In this document: positions 54,801 to 64,000 of the stretch, piece after piece | How the letters are laid out: every line of letters starts with the position of its first letter | Numbering within the stretch: position 1 is the stretch's first letter | Source of the DNA: Coxiellaceae bacterium | GTDB lineage: Bacteria; Pseudomonadota; Gammaproteobacteria; Coxiellales; Coxiellaceae | Length of the DNA: 64,000 nucleotides | Direction of reading: 5' to 3' | Assembly (NCBI GenBank): GCA_029212925.1 | Contig: JARGOB010000005.1 | Coordinates: 1-64,000, forward strand | Program-made: the position numbers and the translations under genes | Notes under the pieces: generated by a model | Told to the model about the DNA's origin: nothing | What the model saw: the letters and a program-made list of their open reading frames with translations, nothing else | The model's database searches: none

Positions 54801-57380
54801 TTAAGAGAATGCCAATTGATTATCATCTCTTCGCACTTTAATCGTGCTACCAGGTAAAAAGTTACCCGCCAAGATATCCTCCGCCAAAGGATTCTCAAGA
54901 TACTGCTGCAATGAGCGCTTCAAAGGTCGCGCACCATATACTGGGTCATAACCCATTTCGGCCAATAAATCTAAGGCGGTTTCTTCCACTTCAAGTTGAT
55001 AATCTTTTTCAGCTAAACGCTCACGAATACGGCTAATTTGAATTGTCGCGATACGGCGGATTTGTTCTTCACCTAATGGGTGGAATACTACCGACTCATC
55101 AACACGGTTTAAAAATTCAGGCCTAAAGTGCTGACCAACCACTTCCATCACGGCTGCCTTCATCGCATCGTAATCACCTTGTGAGGCAAATTCTTGAATA
55201 ATATGCGAACCTAAGTTTGAGGTCATCACGATCACCGTATTACGAAAATCAACGGTGCGACCTTGGCCATCAGTTAAGCGCCCATCATCCAACACTTGCA
55301 ATAAAATATTAAATACATCGGCATGCGCCTTTTCAACTTCATCCAATAAGATCACCGAATAAGGGCGACGGCGCACCGCTTCGGTTAAGTAACCGCCTTC
55401 TTCATAACCAACATAGCCGGGAGGTGCACCAATTAAACGCGCTACGGAATGTTTTTCCATAAACTCAGACATATCAATACGCACCATCGCATCGGTAGTA
55501 TCAAACATGAAGTTGGCTAGTGCTTTACACAATTCTGTTTTACCAACACCGGTAGGCCCTAAAAATAAGAATGAGCCGATCGGACGATTAGGGTCAGAAA
55601 GCCCCGCACGTGAACGACGAATAGCATTTGATACCGCACATACCGCCTCATCTTGACCAATGACTTGCTCGTGTAACTCACCTTCCATTTTCAACAGTTT
55701 TTCTTTTTCACCTTCAAGCATTTTTGACACCGGAATATGCGTCCAACGCGATACGACCTGCGCAATTTCTTCTTCTGTCACTTTATTACGCAGCAACTTA
55801 TGCTTTTCTTCTTGCTTATTTTCAGTTTGTTGCGCTTCTTGTAAGCGCTTCTCTAATTCAGGAATTTTGCCATATTGTAACTCCGATACCTGAGCCAGGT
55901 CCTGCGCACGCATAGCCGCATCTAACTCAAGCTTGGCTTGCTCTAATTCTTCTTTAATGTGCTGCGCACCTTGCAAGCTGGCTTTTTCACCACTCCATAT
56001 TTCATCAAGATCAGCATACTCTTTTTCCAAACCATCAATTTGTGTTTCTAAATCACCTAAACGTTTCTTCGATGCTTCATCGCTTTCTTTTTTCAATGCC
56101 TCACGTTCAATCTTTAACTGGATCAAGCGACGTTCAAGTTTATCTAAGGCTTCTGGCTTCGAATCCATTTCCATGCGGATTTGACTGGCCGCCTCATCAA
56201 TTAAATCTATTGCCTTATCAGGCAAATTTCGATCGGTAATATAACGTGTTGATAACGTCGCCGCTGCTACAATTGCTGGATCAGTGATATCTACACCATG
56301 ATGAATCTCATAACGTTCTTTTAAACCACGCAGAATAGCAATCGTATCTTCAACGCTCGGCTCATCAACTAACACTTTTTGGAAGCGCCTTTCAAGTGCC
56401 GCATCTTTTTCAATGTATTGACGATACTCATCTAACGTTGTTGCACCGACACAATGCAATTCGCCGCGTGCTAATGCAGGTTTTAACATATTGCCCGCAT
56501 CCATCGCGCCATCAGCTTTACCTGCACCGACCATGGTATGTAACTCATCAATAAATAAAATCACTTGCCCTTCTTGTTTAGACAAATCATTTAACACTGA
56601 CTTTAAACGCTCTTCAAATTCACCGCGAAATTTTGCACCAGCAATTAAAGCGCCCATATCCAGTGACAACAAACGCTTGCCTTTAACACCATCTGGTACT
56701 TCGCCATTAACGATGCGTAAAGCTAGCCCTTCAACGATCGCTGTTTTACCAACACCTGGCTCACCGATTAATACCGGGTTGTTTTTAGTACGGCGTTGCA
56801 ACACTTGAATAGTGCGACGAATTTCATCATCACGGCCAATGACTGGGTCAATTTTACCAAGCTCTGCACGCTCAGTAAGATCAATGGTGTATTTCTCTAA
56901 CGCTTTGCGGTTCTCTTCAGCATTGGCATCATTGACTTGCTGACCTCCACGCATTTCATCAATCGCTTTTTCTAATGCATTTCTATCCGCACCAGCATCT
57001 TTTAATACACGGTCTAATTGACAGCGCACATCCATCGCCGCCAATACAAATAATTCAGATGAGATATATTGATCATTGCGTTTTTGTGCAATTTTATCGC
57101 ACACATTAAGCACTTTGCTCAGGTCTTTGGATACATGCACTTCACCGTCAGCACCTTCAACTTGCGGCAATTGATCCAGTGCTTGATCGAGCTTATCGAT
57201 TAACACATTCATATTAATGCCCGCTTTAAGTAACAACGGTGCCACCGAGCCATTGTCTTGTTCAAGCATCACCTTCATCACATGAATGGGTTCAATAAAT
57301 TGATTATCACGGCCATTAGCTAAAGATTGCGCATCTGCTAAAGCGGTTTGAAATAAGGTAGTAAAGCGATCCATTCTCAT
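54801..57380 (-). CDS. clpB: disaggregase chaperone ClpB
   Basis: An 859-aa Hsp100 hexameric AAA+ protein that, with DnaK, resolves protein aggregates. The N domain starts [20 protein letters not shown]. The first AAA+ domain has Walker [13 protein letters not shown] (about 204-215). The coiled-coil middle domain (about 410-530) marks ClpB rather than ClpA. The second AAA+ domain has [11 protein letters not shown] (about 603-613) and the sensor [10 protein letters not shown] end. Length is normal. A heat-shock promoter lies just upstream. Confidence 0.96.
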   Translation of the reverse strand: MRMDRFTTLFQTALADAQSLANGRDNQFIEPIHVMKVMLEQDNGSVAPLLLKAGINMNVLIDKLDQALDQLPQVEGADGEVHVSKDLSKVLNVCDKIAQKRNDQYISSELFVLAAMDVRCQLDRVLKDAGADRNALEKAIDEMRGGQQVNDANAEENRKALEKYTIDLTERAELGKIDPVIGRDDEIRRTIQVLQRRTKNNPVLIGEPGVGKTAIVEGLALRIVNGEVPDGVKGKRLLSLDMGALIAGAKFRGEFEERLKSVLNDLSKQEGQVILFIDELHTMVGAGKADGAMDAGNMLKPALARGELHCVGATTLDEYRQYIEKDAALERRFQKVLVDEPSVEDTIAILRGLKERYEIHHGVDITDPAIVAAATLSTRYITDRNLPDKAIDLIDEAASQIRMEMDSKPEALDKLERRLIQLKIEREALKKESDEASKKRLGDLETQIDGLEKEYADLDEIWSGEKASLQGAQHIKEELEQAKLELDAAMRAQDLAQVSELQYGKIPELEKRLQEAQQTENKQEEKHKLLRNKVTEEEIAQVVSRWTHIPVSKMLEGEKEKLLKMEGELHEQVIGQDEAVCAVSNAIRRSRAGLSDPNRPIGSFLFLGPTGVGKTELCKALANFMFDTTDAMVRIDMSEFMEKHSVARLIGAPPGYVGYEEGGYLTEAVRRRPYSVILLDEVEKAHADVFNILLQVLDDGRLTDGQGRTVDFRNTVIVMTSNLGSHIIQEFASQGDYDAMKAAVMEVVGQHFRPEFLNRVDESVVFHPLGEEQIRRIATIQISRIRERLAEKDYQLEVEETALDLLAEMGYDPVYGARPLKRSLQQYLENPLAEDILAGNFLPGSTIKVRRDDNQLAFS

Positions 57381-57415
57381 TTGGATATCTCTCTCGTTAG
57401 ATTAAGTTATCCATT

Positions 57416-57443
57416 ATGTGGTGCTATTCAGTTAAATTTCAAG
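57416..57443 (-). promoter_or_regulatory. sigma32 heat-shock promoter of clpB
   Basis: On the minus strand CTTGAA (57438-57443), 16 nt, CCACAT (57416-57421), close to the sigma32 consensus CTTGAA-N13-17-CCCCAT. It fits in the 64-nt gap before clpB. Confidence 0.6.
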
Positions 57444-57444
57444 C

Positions 57445-60195
57445 TTAAGGAATTCGCGGAAACATATCGTCATCACTTCTTGCTGATGACTCTTTATCAA
57501 CCAGCGAATGCAGCGGTTCTTCTATGTGGACATCGACGGCCTCTGTACTGGTATGTCTTGTGCTTGAAAACATACCCGGCCCTACCTTAGCTGTTAAATC
57601 TCGCGCAACTCTGGGTCTAATCGGCGCGATAATAGGTTCAGCTGGCGTCTCACGATGCAAGCCATAATCAACATCAGCAGATGGCTCTGCAGGTATACTA
57701 GCAAGCTCACGCTTAATAAATATTTTTGATGCTTGCGACAATGGCGGCTCCTGTCGCATACAATCTTCTAACATTTTTTTATAGGATTTATTAGTAAGCA
57801 CCTGCCTAATCTTTGACAGCCCAAGCACTTTAAATACGGTGTCTGATCTACGCCTTGGTACTTGCGCTACTAAATACGCCATGACCGGCTTTAACAATTT
57901 TTCTGCGATTGCTAGAGGCATTCTATCTTCTTCAGCAAGAGATGACGCCATTTTATTTCTAACGTAATCGAGTATTTTTATGGTAATTTTTTTAGCTGAT
58001 GATAAATTCGTCCGACAAGTCCCATCCGGTTGTAACATCTCCATTATATTCATTGAGGATAGTGCTTTGCTATCTGTGCGAATATCCGTGTATTCGCTTT
58101 TTGTTGCTCGGTAGCTGGCATGAACCTCAGATGCAGTGATCACCGCATCTAAATCATGATGCTTCTCTAACCAATCAAACATTAACCACGATTGTATGGA
58201 ATGATTAGCTGCCGCTAACGTACAATTTCCGGTTTTCTGGTCTGTTTTTTCAACGTGCGTAATTTTACGTAACCCTAAGCTTCCAGCAATACCCGTACGC
58301 AAAGGGTCTTCTTGTTGTTCAATCCAAGCTCTACCCGCTCGATTGGCTACAATATTCTGTAAAATATCAGGCTCTTCAAGCGCTCGAGGGAAACCTACTT
58401 CATATACATGGATACCCGGCTCAACACCCTCTTTACGATCACCCCGATTGGCGTAAATCATATAGATTTTTCCAGCCACTTGCTTAAACATGATCTGAAT
58501 AGCATGCCCACCATCAGCCTCATCCCAACCGGAACCTAGACTTACCATTTCACCTGACTTTAAGCGGTCCATCATTGGGTATGTCACTCGATGCCGCATA
58601 ACATCTTTCTCAGTATCCGCACGTAACTCAAATTCCATACGCAATAATTTGTCACGACGCTCTGGCGTGACAATACGCGAGCGAGCGTAGTCACCCAACA
58701 TGTTCATGGCAAAGGAATGTGCCTTTGGCTGGTAATAACCATCGGCTTCTACAATATCTGTAAAATAGGGCGTTGAAAATTCTGTTCCACCTAAACCAAT
58801 ATTTTGTAGGTGAAATTTCATTTGCCCCTCAATAAAATAGAATGCTTCCTCTGGTGTTAAACCGTCGAGAAATTGATGTGTGATATGACTTCTGCTTTTA
58901 GCAAGCGCCAGCGTCGTTTTTGAAATATTAGAAACAGGTCCGACACGCCCTCTTGGTACCCGAGGTATCGCTTTATTTTCACGGCCAATATTATCGACAT
59001 GAACTTGCGCAACCATTGGAGCACCCTGCCAACGGCCGGCATAACCTATATCCGGCTTTATCCCAAGCGCTTTAACTCCATCGCGATATTCCAGTTGAAT
59101 TTCACGCTCTATCTTTGCACGGTCTTTTGGGTCTTCCGTTGCCGCCAAACGATCAATCGCCATTCGTATATTTTCACGGTAAAGCATCCGTAGATCTTGT
59201 ACGCTGTATTTCGCACGTGAAGCGCCACCACCGACAATGCCATATTCTTGCTTGATGCAATAAATTGATTGTGCCAAGAACTTTATATCAACAAGATTTC
59301 TTTCACTGCGATCAAATTCATCCTCTAGCTTTTTAATTACGACCGCTATGTATTCACTTCTCACACCACGCGATTTCGCATATCTAATAATACACTCTAA
59401 AAGATCTGAGTCCTTTTGTTTAAAGCAATACGATACAACTGTCATTTCAGGATCACGCTTTACTAAGTGGCTAACCAATCTTTTTTGTTGTGGCTCTGCT
59501 AGCGAACTACTAGCCATCATTACCGCTGATGAAATAGTAACACTGTTTGCTGGTGACTTATCTATTTCCTGCATTAAAGACATAATGGCGATATTATAAT
59601 GTTTTTGCATCTTACTAATAAAGGCTACATTTGGCACAGCACTCGCATCAAGTAATTTCACCAGTTTTTTTTGAAACTTCATGCAGCACTGAATATCATG
59701 TATAGTTTTTTCACTACCATCAAAAGCCGCATTAAATTGAAAAACTAAATGGTCTGCATAAGCCACGCCACCTGCACCCAACCTACCTGCAAACTGAATG
59801 ATAGACGCTAATAAATTAGCTTTACCGTTTTCAAAACAATAAGCCGCAATATCAATTCGATCATGCAGCTCTCTCATGTTCATAGTGACTGCCAGCTTGT
59901 CTTTATCCGTTCTGCTTTCACGAAAATCTCGACACAAACTAATCGCATCAACATAAACTAAAGGAACAGGCTCTCTGTGCTGATCTAATTTAGGTGACGG
60001 CGTGTCCGCGAATTCAGTACTACTCGCAAATGTATCAGTTAATGTAGGCGAACCTGTAGTTAGTTTAGCTACACTCTCTGGTGTCTCAATAGGTAGAAAC
60101 TTTCTTGCACCACTCGCTGGCATAACACCATCCAGCGGACGGCTTAGCAAGCTAGCCCTTCGTCTCGCTTTTTCAAGCGCCTCTTTTCTACTCAT
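57445..60195 (-). CDS. large effector candidate with a cysteine-protease-like C-terminal half
   Basis: A 916-aa protein, no signal peptide, no family I can name. Two similar helical repeats lie at about 117-180 and 254-316: YCFENGKANLLASIIQFAGR and YCFKQKDSDLLECIIRYAKS, each followed by FDGSEK or FDRSER. The C-terminal half holds GGHAIQIMF (His564), YMIYANRG (Asn583), then DQKTGNCTLAAANHS (Gln653, Cys658). The order His, Asn/Asp, Gln, Cys and the spacing Gln-x4-Cys are those of clan CE enzymes (Ulp/SENP-type proteases, YopJ acetyltransferases). The tail is acidic and Ser-rich (HIEEPLHS, DKESSARSDDD). A PmrA-like promoter precedes it. An effector role is inferred. Confidence 0.7.
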   Translation of the reverse strand: MSRKEALEKARRRASLLSRPLDGVMPASGARKFLPIETPESVAKLTTGSPTLTDTFASSTEFADTPSPKLDQHREPVPLVYVDAISLCRDFRESRTDKDKLAVTMNMRELHDRIDIAAYCFENGKANLLASIIQFAGRLGAGGVAYADHLVFQFNAAFDGSEKTIHDIQCCMKFQKKLVKLLDASAVPNVAFISKMQKHYNIAIMSLMQEIDKSPANSVTISSAVMMASSSLAEPQQKRLVSHLVKRDPEMTVVSYCFKQKDSDLLECIIRYAKSRGVRSEYIAVVIKKLEDEFDRSERNLVDIKFLAQSIYCIKQEYGIVGGGASRAKYSVQDLRMLYRENIRMAIDRLAATEDPKDRAKIEREIQLEYRDGVKALGIKPDIGYAGRWQGAPMVAQVHVDNIGRENKAIPRVPRGRVGPVSNISKTTLALAKSRSHITHQFLDGLTPEEAFYFIEGQMKFHLQNIGLGGTEFSTPYFTDIVEADGYYQPKAHSFAMNMLGDYARSRIVTPERRDKLLRMEFELRADTEKDVMRHRVTYPMMDRLKSGEMVSLGSGWDEADGGHAIQIMFKQVAGKIYMIYANRGDRKEGVEPGIHVYEVGFPRALEEPDILQNIVANRAGRAWIEQQEDPLRTGIAGSLGLRKITHVEKTDQKTGNCTLAAANHSIQSWLMFDWLEKHHDLDAVITASEVHASYRATKSEYTDIRTDSKALSSMNIMEMLQPDGTCRTNLSSAKKITIKILDYVRNKMASSLAEEDRMPLAIAEKLLKPVMAYLVAQVPRRRSDTVFKVLGLSKIRQVLTNKSYKKMLEDCMRQEPPLSQASKIFIKRELASIPAEPSADVDYGLHRETPAEPIIAPIRPRVARDLTAKVGPGMFSSTRHTSTEAVDVHIEEPLHSLVDKESSARSDDDMFPRIP

Positions 60196-60251
60196 GCTCT
60201 TCTCATAACAACTTAAAATTCAATAGAATAAATATGTAAATACATATACTT

Positions 60252-60284
60252 ATTGTACATTTAAGTGATTATGAAAGAATTAAG
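60252..60284 (-). promoter_or_regulatory. putative PmrA box and -10 for the 916-aa effector candidate
   Basis: On the minus strand CTTAAT (60279-60284), 5 nt, CATAAT (60268-60273), 10 nt, TACAAT (60252-60257). One mismatch in the second half-site. The predicted leader is about 50 nt. The rest of the 228-nt gap holds nothing else recognisable. Confidence 0.5.
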
Positions 60285-60423
60285 GGATCGATAACATAGG
60301 CAATAAAACCACCGAAGAACGAAAAGTTAAAACGAGAACTATTCACAACTCACTGAATATATGAAGTTTTTTTGTAGCATAAAATCAAACAGTTATGCAA
60401 GTTAGTAACCTGCACAATATCCG

Positions 60424-61635
60424 CTATATCTTGCGTAGCTTTAACACCACAGCCGAAGCCAGTAAAAAGACACCACCCAATGCCATCAAACCCTGCGTAC
60501 CCAATAGCGATATTAAATTGGAGGATAAACCAGACAGCACCCATGCCACTGCCATCACCGCACTGGAGATACCCATCACCCAGCCTTGCTGTGACTCCGT
60601 CACCGAATCTGAAAATACCGTTAAAATAGCCGCAAAACCAGCGGCATTAACCGCCGACACATAAATTGCCAAAATCCATTGCGCCACTTGTGTCGGCACA
60701 AACGAACACAACAAAATACCAATAGCGGTTGCGAACAACATCAATGTCGTTAAGGCTTTTGCACTGATATATCTGGTAAAGACCGGCACTATCACCAATA
60801 ACCCAATCGCCAGACCAACCCCGAACATACCCTGCAATAAACCCATTTCCATGCTCTTATAATGGAATGCCGCTTGCATATGCACGATCAAGAACTGAAA
60901 GTAAATACTCCAGCCGAGTTGCATTAATAAGTACACAATCGATAACCATTTCACCGATTGATGCTCGAATGCTTCAATAAAGATATGAATAGGTCGTAAC
61001 CAAGAAATCTTGCCACTGGCATTAGCTACACTGGTATCACTAAAACTGAACAGCAACCAGAAAAATGCCGCTAATGATAAAATCCCTGCGATTACAAACG
61101 GCGTCCAATAACTAAACCAACTCACCAAACGCGGATCGGACAATACACCCCCCATCAGTGGACCAAAAACCAAACCGACCGAGTAATTGAGCGCGATTAA
61201 ACCCATATTACGTGCTTTATTACTGGCGTCGCTCAAATCGGCAATCGCTGCTTGCGCAATCGGTTGACTGCCTGCCATTAAGCCAGACATCGCTCGGCCA
61301 ATAAATAACAACCACAAACTGCCCACCAGCACACCCAATGCCATCAAGCCAAAGCTAATCGCAATACCCATCATGCAAATGAGCAACACTTTTTTACGGC
61401 CCCATTCATCGGAAAGATCGGCCAAAAATGAAGCGCCAAAAAACAAAAATAGCGGGTATAACAAATACCCCAGACCTAAATAAAAGTGGCGTAAGCTCAC
61501 TGCCGTATCTGGCGAAACCACAGGACTGTTAGGCAGCGTAAACAGTGACGCCATCACCGGATAGACTAAACCAAAGCCAAGCGAATCAATAACGATTGCA
61601 AAAAAGCATGGTGCGAGACGGCGTATTATATTCAT
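60424..61635 (-). CDS. MFS transporter (TetA-like drug/H+ antiporter family)
   Basis: A 403-aa permease with twelve predicted helices. The loop 2-3 signature is ADLSDEWGRKKVLLI (about 73-87), and helix 5 carries the ALNYSVGLVFGPLMGG antiporter motif. It resembles TetA/Bcr-type exporters. The substrate is unknown. It lies 16 nt after the cupin gene and is probably co-transcribed with it. Confidence 0.88.
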   Translation of the reverse strand: MNIIRRLAPCFFAIVIDSLGFGLVYPVMASLFTLPNSPVVSPDTAVSLRHFYLGLGYLLYPLFLFFGASFLADLSDEWGRKKVLLICMMGIAISFGLMALGVLVGSLWLLFIGRAMSGLMAGSQPIAQAAIADLSDASNKARNMGLIALNYSVGLVFGPLMGGVLSDPRLVSWFSYWTPFVIAGILSLAAFFWLLFSFSDTSVANASGKISWLRPIHIFIEAFEHQSVKWLSIVYLLMQLGWSIYFQFLIVHMQAAFHYKSMEMGLLQGMFGVGLAIGLLVIVPVFTRYISAKALTTLMLFATAIGILLCSFVPTQVAQWILAIYVSAVNAAGFAAILTVFSDSVTESQQGWVMGISSAVMAVAWVLSGLSSNLISLLGTQGLMALGGVFLLASAVVLKLRKI

Positions 61636-61651
61636 TGTTTATACATCCTTG

Positions 61652-61993
61652 TTATTCATGCATAGTGATTAACTCATCTTCCGTTTTATCCAGTAAATAA
61701 AATGCGATAAACGAAGCGCCCTCACTATCGGAAGCATTATCAAAATGCACAATATTGGTATTGGCAGGCTCAAAAAATGCATCCCCCTTGTTCAAAACTT
61801 TAGGCTCTCCGCCTTCGACTTGGAAATTAATAGTACCCGCTGATATATAACCAATCACGGGACATTTATGGAAGTGATAACCCGTTTGTTGGCTCGGCGC
61901 AAAATCAAGCTGCTTAACTTCAACTCGCTCAACTGTTTTTCCAGGGTTTAATACTGCCGATAACAAGGGAATACGAATAATTTCATCTGCCAT
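61652..61993 (-). CDS. small cupin-domain protein
   Basis: A 113-aa single-domain cupin. The metal-site motif is GYHFHKCPVIGYISAGTINF (about 37-56), followed by GDAFFEPANTNIVHFDN. ATG 61993 (MADEII) has a CAGGAG site; the longer frame is not needed. Such proteins bind small ligands or act as simple isomerases or dioxygenases. It is paired with the MFS transporter. Confidence 0.85.
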   Translation of the reverse strand: MADEIIRIPLLSAVLNPGKTVERVEVKQLDFAPSQQTGYHFHKCPVIGYISAGTINFQVEGGEPKVLNKGDAFFEPANTNIVHFDNASDSEGASFIAFYLLDKTEDELITMHE

Positions 61994-62065
61994 GATAAGC
62001 TCCTGATAAATCATTAATTTATAATATCTATGACACAAATACAAACCCGCAGAAAACAACCAGCT

Positions 62066-62116
62066 CCTGTCATCTCGGTCCCAGCGCTGTCATCCCGGAC
62101 CCCGATCCGGGATCCA
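62066..62116. repeat. REP-like palindrome
   Basis: A partial unit CTGTCATCTCGGTCCC followed by the complete unit CTGTCATCCCGGACCCC-GATCCGGGATCCAG, in the gap between the cupin gene and a divergent secreted-protein gene. Confidence 0.8.
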
Positions 62117-62203
62117 GTCAAGAACCACCAGCAAGTGCTAACAATGATCACATGGTGAAGGGTATCTATAATAAGTGTTATTGGATTTGGAAGGTAATCG
62201 AAA

Positions 62204-63628
62204 ATGCGAACATTTTGCACTAGCGCTGCTGTAATCGGATCATTACTAACAAGCAGTATAAATGCTGACCCAACACCTCTATTAAAAACCACATTAATTA
62301 TCACCTTAAATAACTTTAGCAAAGACTTTGCCTCTAAAGCCAATAAAATTGCAACAGACTTACAAGCCCCACAGCTTAATGTCGGTCGTATCATATTCGT
62401 CGTAGCAAAACCCAGCGATGCACAAAATGCAAAAACCATCATTCAACTCCTACCAAAAAATACTGCTATTCAATTTTACTTACAACCATATCCTGACCCT
62501 ACAGCCTGGAAAACAGACACGCCGGCCAACTGCCCAGCTTTACAAAATAATTGCTTAAAAGGCAGCTCAAATAACTGGTCAGGTTTTTGCGACACAGTTG
62601 CCTATAGCTATAAAATGAAAGCTGAATTGAGCGGTAATTACTATAATAATTTTGTAGGCCTTGCATATGACAGAGAGTCCATACCTATTAATAAGGATCC
62701 CATATGCATATCTCAAGCAAAAGCGGTTATTAAAAATAACCCTTCAAATATTACAGAACCATTTAAATTTGCTATATACATTAGCAGCGGGGGGCAGACA
62801 CTATCCATCGACCAAGCTGATTTATCATTAATTGAATTTTACGACTTCGCTAAAAAGGGCTTGAATAAATACTTGCAATGTTCTTATGACACAATTAGCC
62901 CACAAGCATATACTATATCCAAAGATTATAAAGCCTGTGTTGATAGTCCTACACCAGTCTTTCCAGGGCCAGTTTTTTTTAATAATAGCTTCTCATTTGT
63001 TGGCAGCAATATTTATTCATGTGCGCTCAATCCAGCACCAGTAACAATAAATGTACCTGGCATGGGCAATAAAACCGTTAACTGCTCGAGCTTCAATCAA
63101 CAAATTAAAAGCAGCTCTCCTAGCGATAGAATGATATCGGCCTATGATTACTTAATAAATCCTTACAGTAAATCACCCACTAACTACCCAACCTATCAAA
63201 CCACAAGCCCTCAAACTGCTGCCAGTAATTGCACCAATACTGTTGTTGTATTTTCGACACAATACATTGGCCAACTAGGTGCAATATCAAATAGTGCAAA
63301 TGAATTTAAATGCATTAACTATCTTACCAATAAGCCCAGCATCAGCCCAGGCTTTGATGAAGCCTGCGGCACTGAAAACGGCTTTGGAGTATGGCTCAGC
63401 AAAAGTTGGCCTAAAAATTCAACATCAACACCTCTAGCATCTTTTCAAAAAGTCGCAAATAACATTACCAAGAAAGTCATTAGCTCCTCCAGCTGCCCTA
63501 AAGCAGCACCTGTAGGCATTTATACCTACGAATACATCCCACAAGACTGGCTCAACTCATCGTCAACACCAGCCGCGCAAAAAACAAACACAACTGACGC
63601 AAACACTGGCGCTTCGACCAAAAAGTGA
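62204..63628 (+). CDS. secreted Cys/Asn-rich protein of unknown function
   Basis: A 474-aa protein with a GGAAGG site and a signal peptide (MRTFCTSAAVIGSLLTSSIN, cleaved near NADP). Some 15 Cys residues, many in pairs of exported type (ANCPALQNNC, SSSSCPK), suggest disulfides. It is rich in Asn, Ser and Thr. A strand/helix pattern at about 28-180 (TTLIITLNNFSKDFASKANK, then GRIIFVVAKPS, FVGLAYDRES, FKFAIYISSGG) resembles a TIM-barrel-like start, but no family is recognised. The tail is a Thr/Ser/Asn-rich disordered stretch. Confidence 0.7.
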   Translation: MRTFCTSAAVIGSLLTSSINADPTPLLKTTLIITLNNFSKDFASKANKIATDLQAPQLNVGRIIFVVAKPSDAQNAKTIIQLLPKNTAIQFYLQPYPDPTAWKTDTPANCPALQNNCLKGSSNNWSGFCDTVAYSYKMKAELSGNYYNNFVGLAYDRESIPINKDPICISQAKAVIKNNPSNITEPFKFAIYISSGGQTLSIDQADLSLIEFYDFAKKGLNKYLQCSYDTISPQAYTISKDYKACVDSPTPVFPGPVFFNNSFSFVGSNIYSCALNPAPVTINVPGMGNKTVNCSSFNQQIKSSSPSDRMISAYDYLINPYSKSPTNYPTYQTTSPQTAASNCTNTVVVFSTQYIGQLGAISNSANEFKCINYLTNKPSISPGFDEACGTENGFGVWLSKSWPKNSTSTPLASFQKVANNITKKVISSSSCPKAAPVGIYTYEYIPQDWLNSSSTPAAQKTNTTDANTGASTKK

Positions 63629-63663
63629 TACACTAATTCTGGGAGTTGGAGCAAGGAGAGGCG

Positions 63664-64000
63664 ATGCGTCGTGGGAAGAAACTCGCTGCTGAGCAAGAAG
63701 CCGCAGCACTAAAAACACAATCTGAAATAGCCATAGCGCAATCTGCACAAGCATGGCGTCAATTTCAACAATTAGCTACCAGCAGTGGCCACCATTTTGG
63801 TGACTACCATGACACAGTTATAGAAATTGCCAAACTGTCTGAACGATTCAGTGTTGCCTTTCAACAAGGAGTCATTAAAACCGAACATGCCATCAAGGCC
63901 AAGGTTATTTTAGGCGCTACCCGTGAACTGGCAACCAGAATTTACGCCATTGAAAAAATGCACGAGGTGCAATGGGAATATTTTGTTGAAAACGCCAACC
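63664..64000 (+). CDS. unrecognised helical protein, N-terminal part (runs off the window)
   Basis: An AAGGAGAG site precedes ATG 63664, and the frame stays open to the last base (112 codons). The product starts MRRGKKLAAEQEAAALKTQS and continues as Gln/Ala-rich helices (IAQSAQAWRQFQQLA, then VIEIAKLSERFSVAFQQGVI). No signal peptide or membrane segment is seen in this part. It lies 35 nt after the secreted protein gene, so the two may be co-transcribed. Confidence 0.65.
   Translation, partial: MRRGKKLAAEQEAAALKTQSEIAIAQSAQAWRQFQQLATSSGHHFGDYHDTVIEIAKLSERFSVAFQQGVIKTEHAIKAKVILGATRELATRIYAIEKMHEVQWEYFVENAN

Overview
The window looks like chromosomal DNA of a gammaproteobacterium, most likely a host-associated member of the Legionellales (Legionella/Coxiella/Berkiella-like). 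The core gene orders are gammaproteobacterial: rplM-rpsI-sspA-sspB, rsmI/lpoA-yraN-diaA-dolP, tolA-tolB-pal-cpoB and a dcw (division and cell wall) cluster. Between them lie genes whose products resemble secreted effectors: RCC1 repeats, F-box-like plus ankyrin repeats, a dual-specificity phosphatase, and several large proteins without recognised domains. Base composition is moderately low in G+C. The assignment is inference from gene content; no 16S gene is present.

Layout. 1-3.5 kb: tandem secreted RCC1-repeat proteins next to REP-like palindromes. 3.6-10.2 kb: the distal dcw half (minus strand: murD, ftsW, murG, murC, murB, ftsQ), without ddl, ftsA or ftsZ. 10.3-20.3 kb: an accessory island splitting the dcw cluster. 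It carries a c-di-GMP signalling protein, a phosphatase, a membrane protein with an upstream partial copy, a Nudix-like protein, IS91-type transposase remnants with a copied phosphatase fragment, an F-box/ankyrin protein, a truncated GlxA-type regulator and a small protein with an effector-type promoter. 20.3-27.7 kb: the proximal dcw half (mraZ to mraY) behind a promoter with MraZ-type repeats. 27.9-28.3 kb: RNase P RNA. 28.3-32.8 kb: rsmI and lpoA-yraN-diaA-dolP. 33.0-35.1 kb: rplM-rpsI-sspA-sspB. 35.4-40.4 kb: an H1/HU-like chromatin protein, a 752-aa effector candidate, an LPD7-like protein and an AraC/GyrI-like regulator. 40.6-48.3 kb: a thioesterase, queE, the tol-pal genes (without tolQ and tolR), proS and an SDR. 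49-54.7 kb: a paralogous pair of secreted proteins with a caspase-type His/Cys signature, a GST, a Ca/Na exchanger and a membrane effector candidate. 54.8-64 kb: clpB with a heat-shock promoter, a 916-aa cysteine-protease-like effector candidate, an MFS transporter, a cupin, a secreted Cys-rich protein and a partial gene at the right edge.

The most interesting system-level signal is a shared promoter design: a PmrA-like box (two YTTAAK-type half-sites 5 nt apart), then exactly 10 nt, then a TATAAT-like -10. It stands upstream of the 752-aa, 916-aa and small 19725-20189 genes, and a half-box version precedes the phosphatase. PmrA controls Dot/Icm secretion genes and effectors in Legionella and Coxiella, so these unrelated genes may form one co-regulated effector set. 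A second notable point is MurB, which keeps its FAD-binding fold motifs but appears to have lost the conserved catalytic Arg, Ser and Glu.
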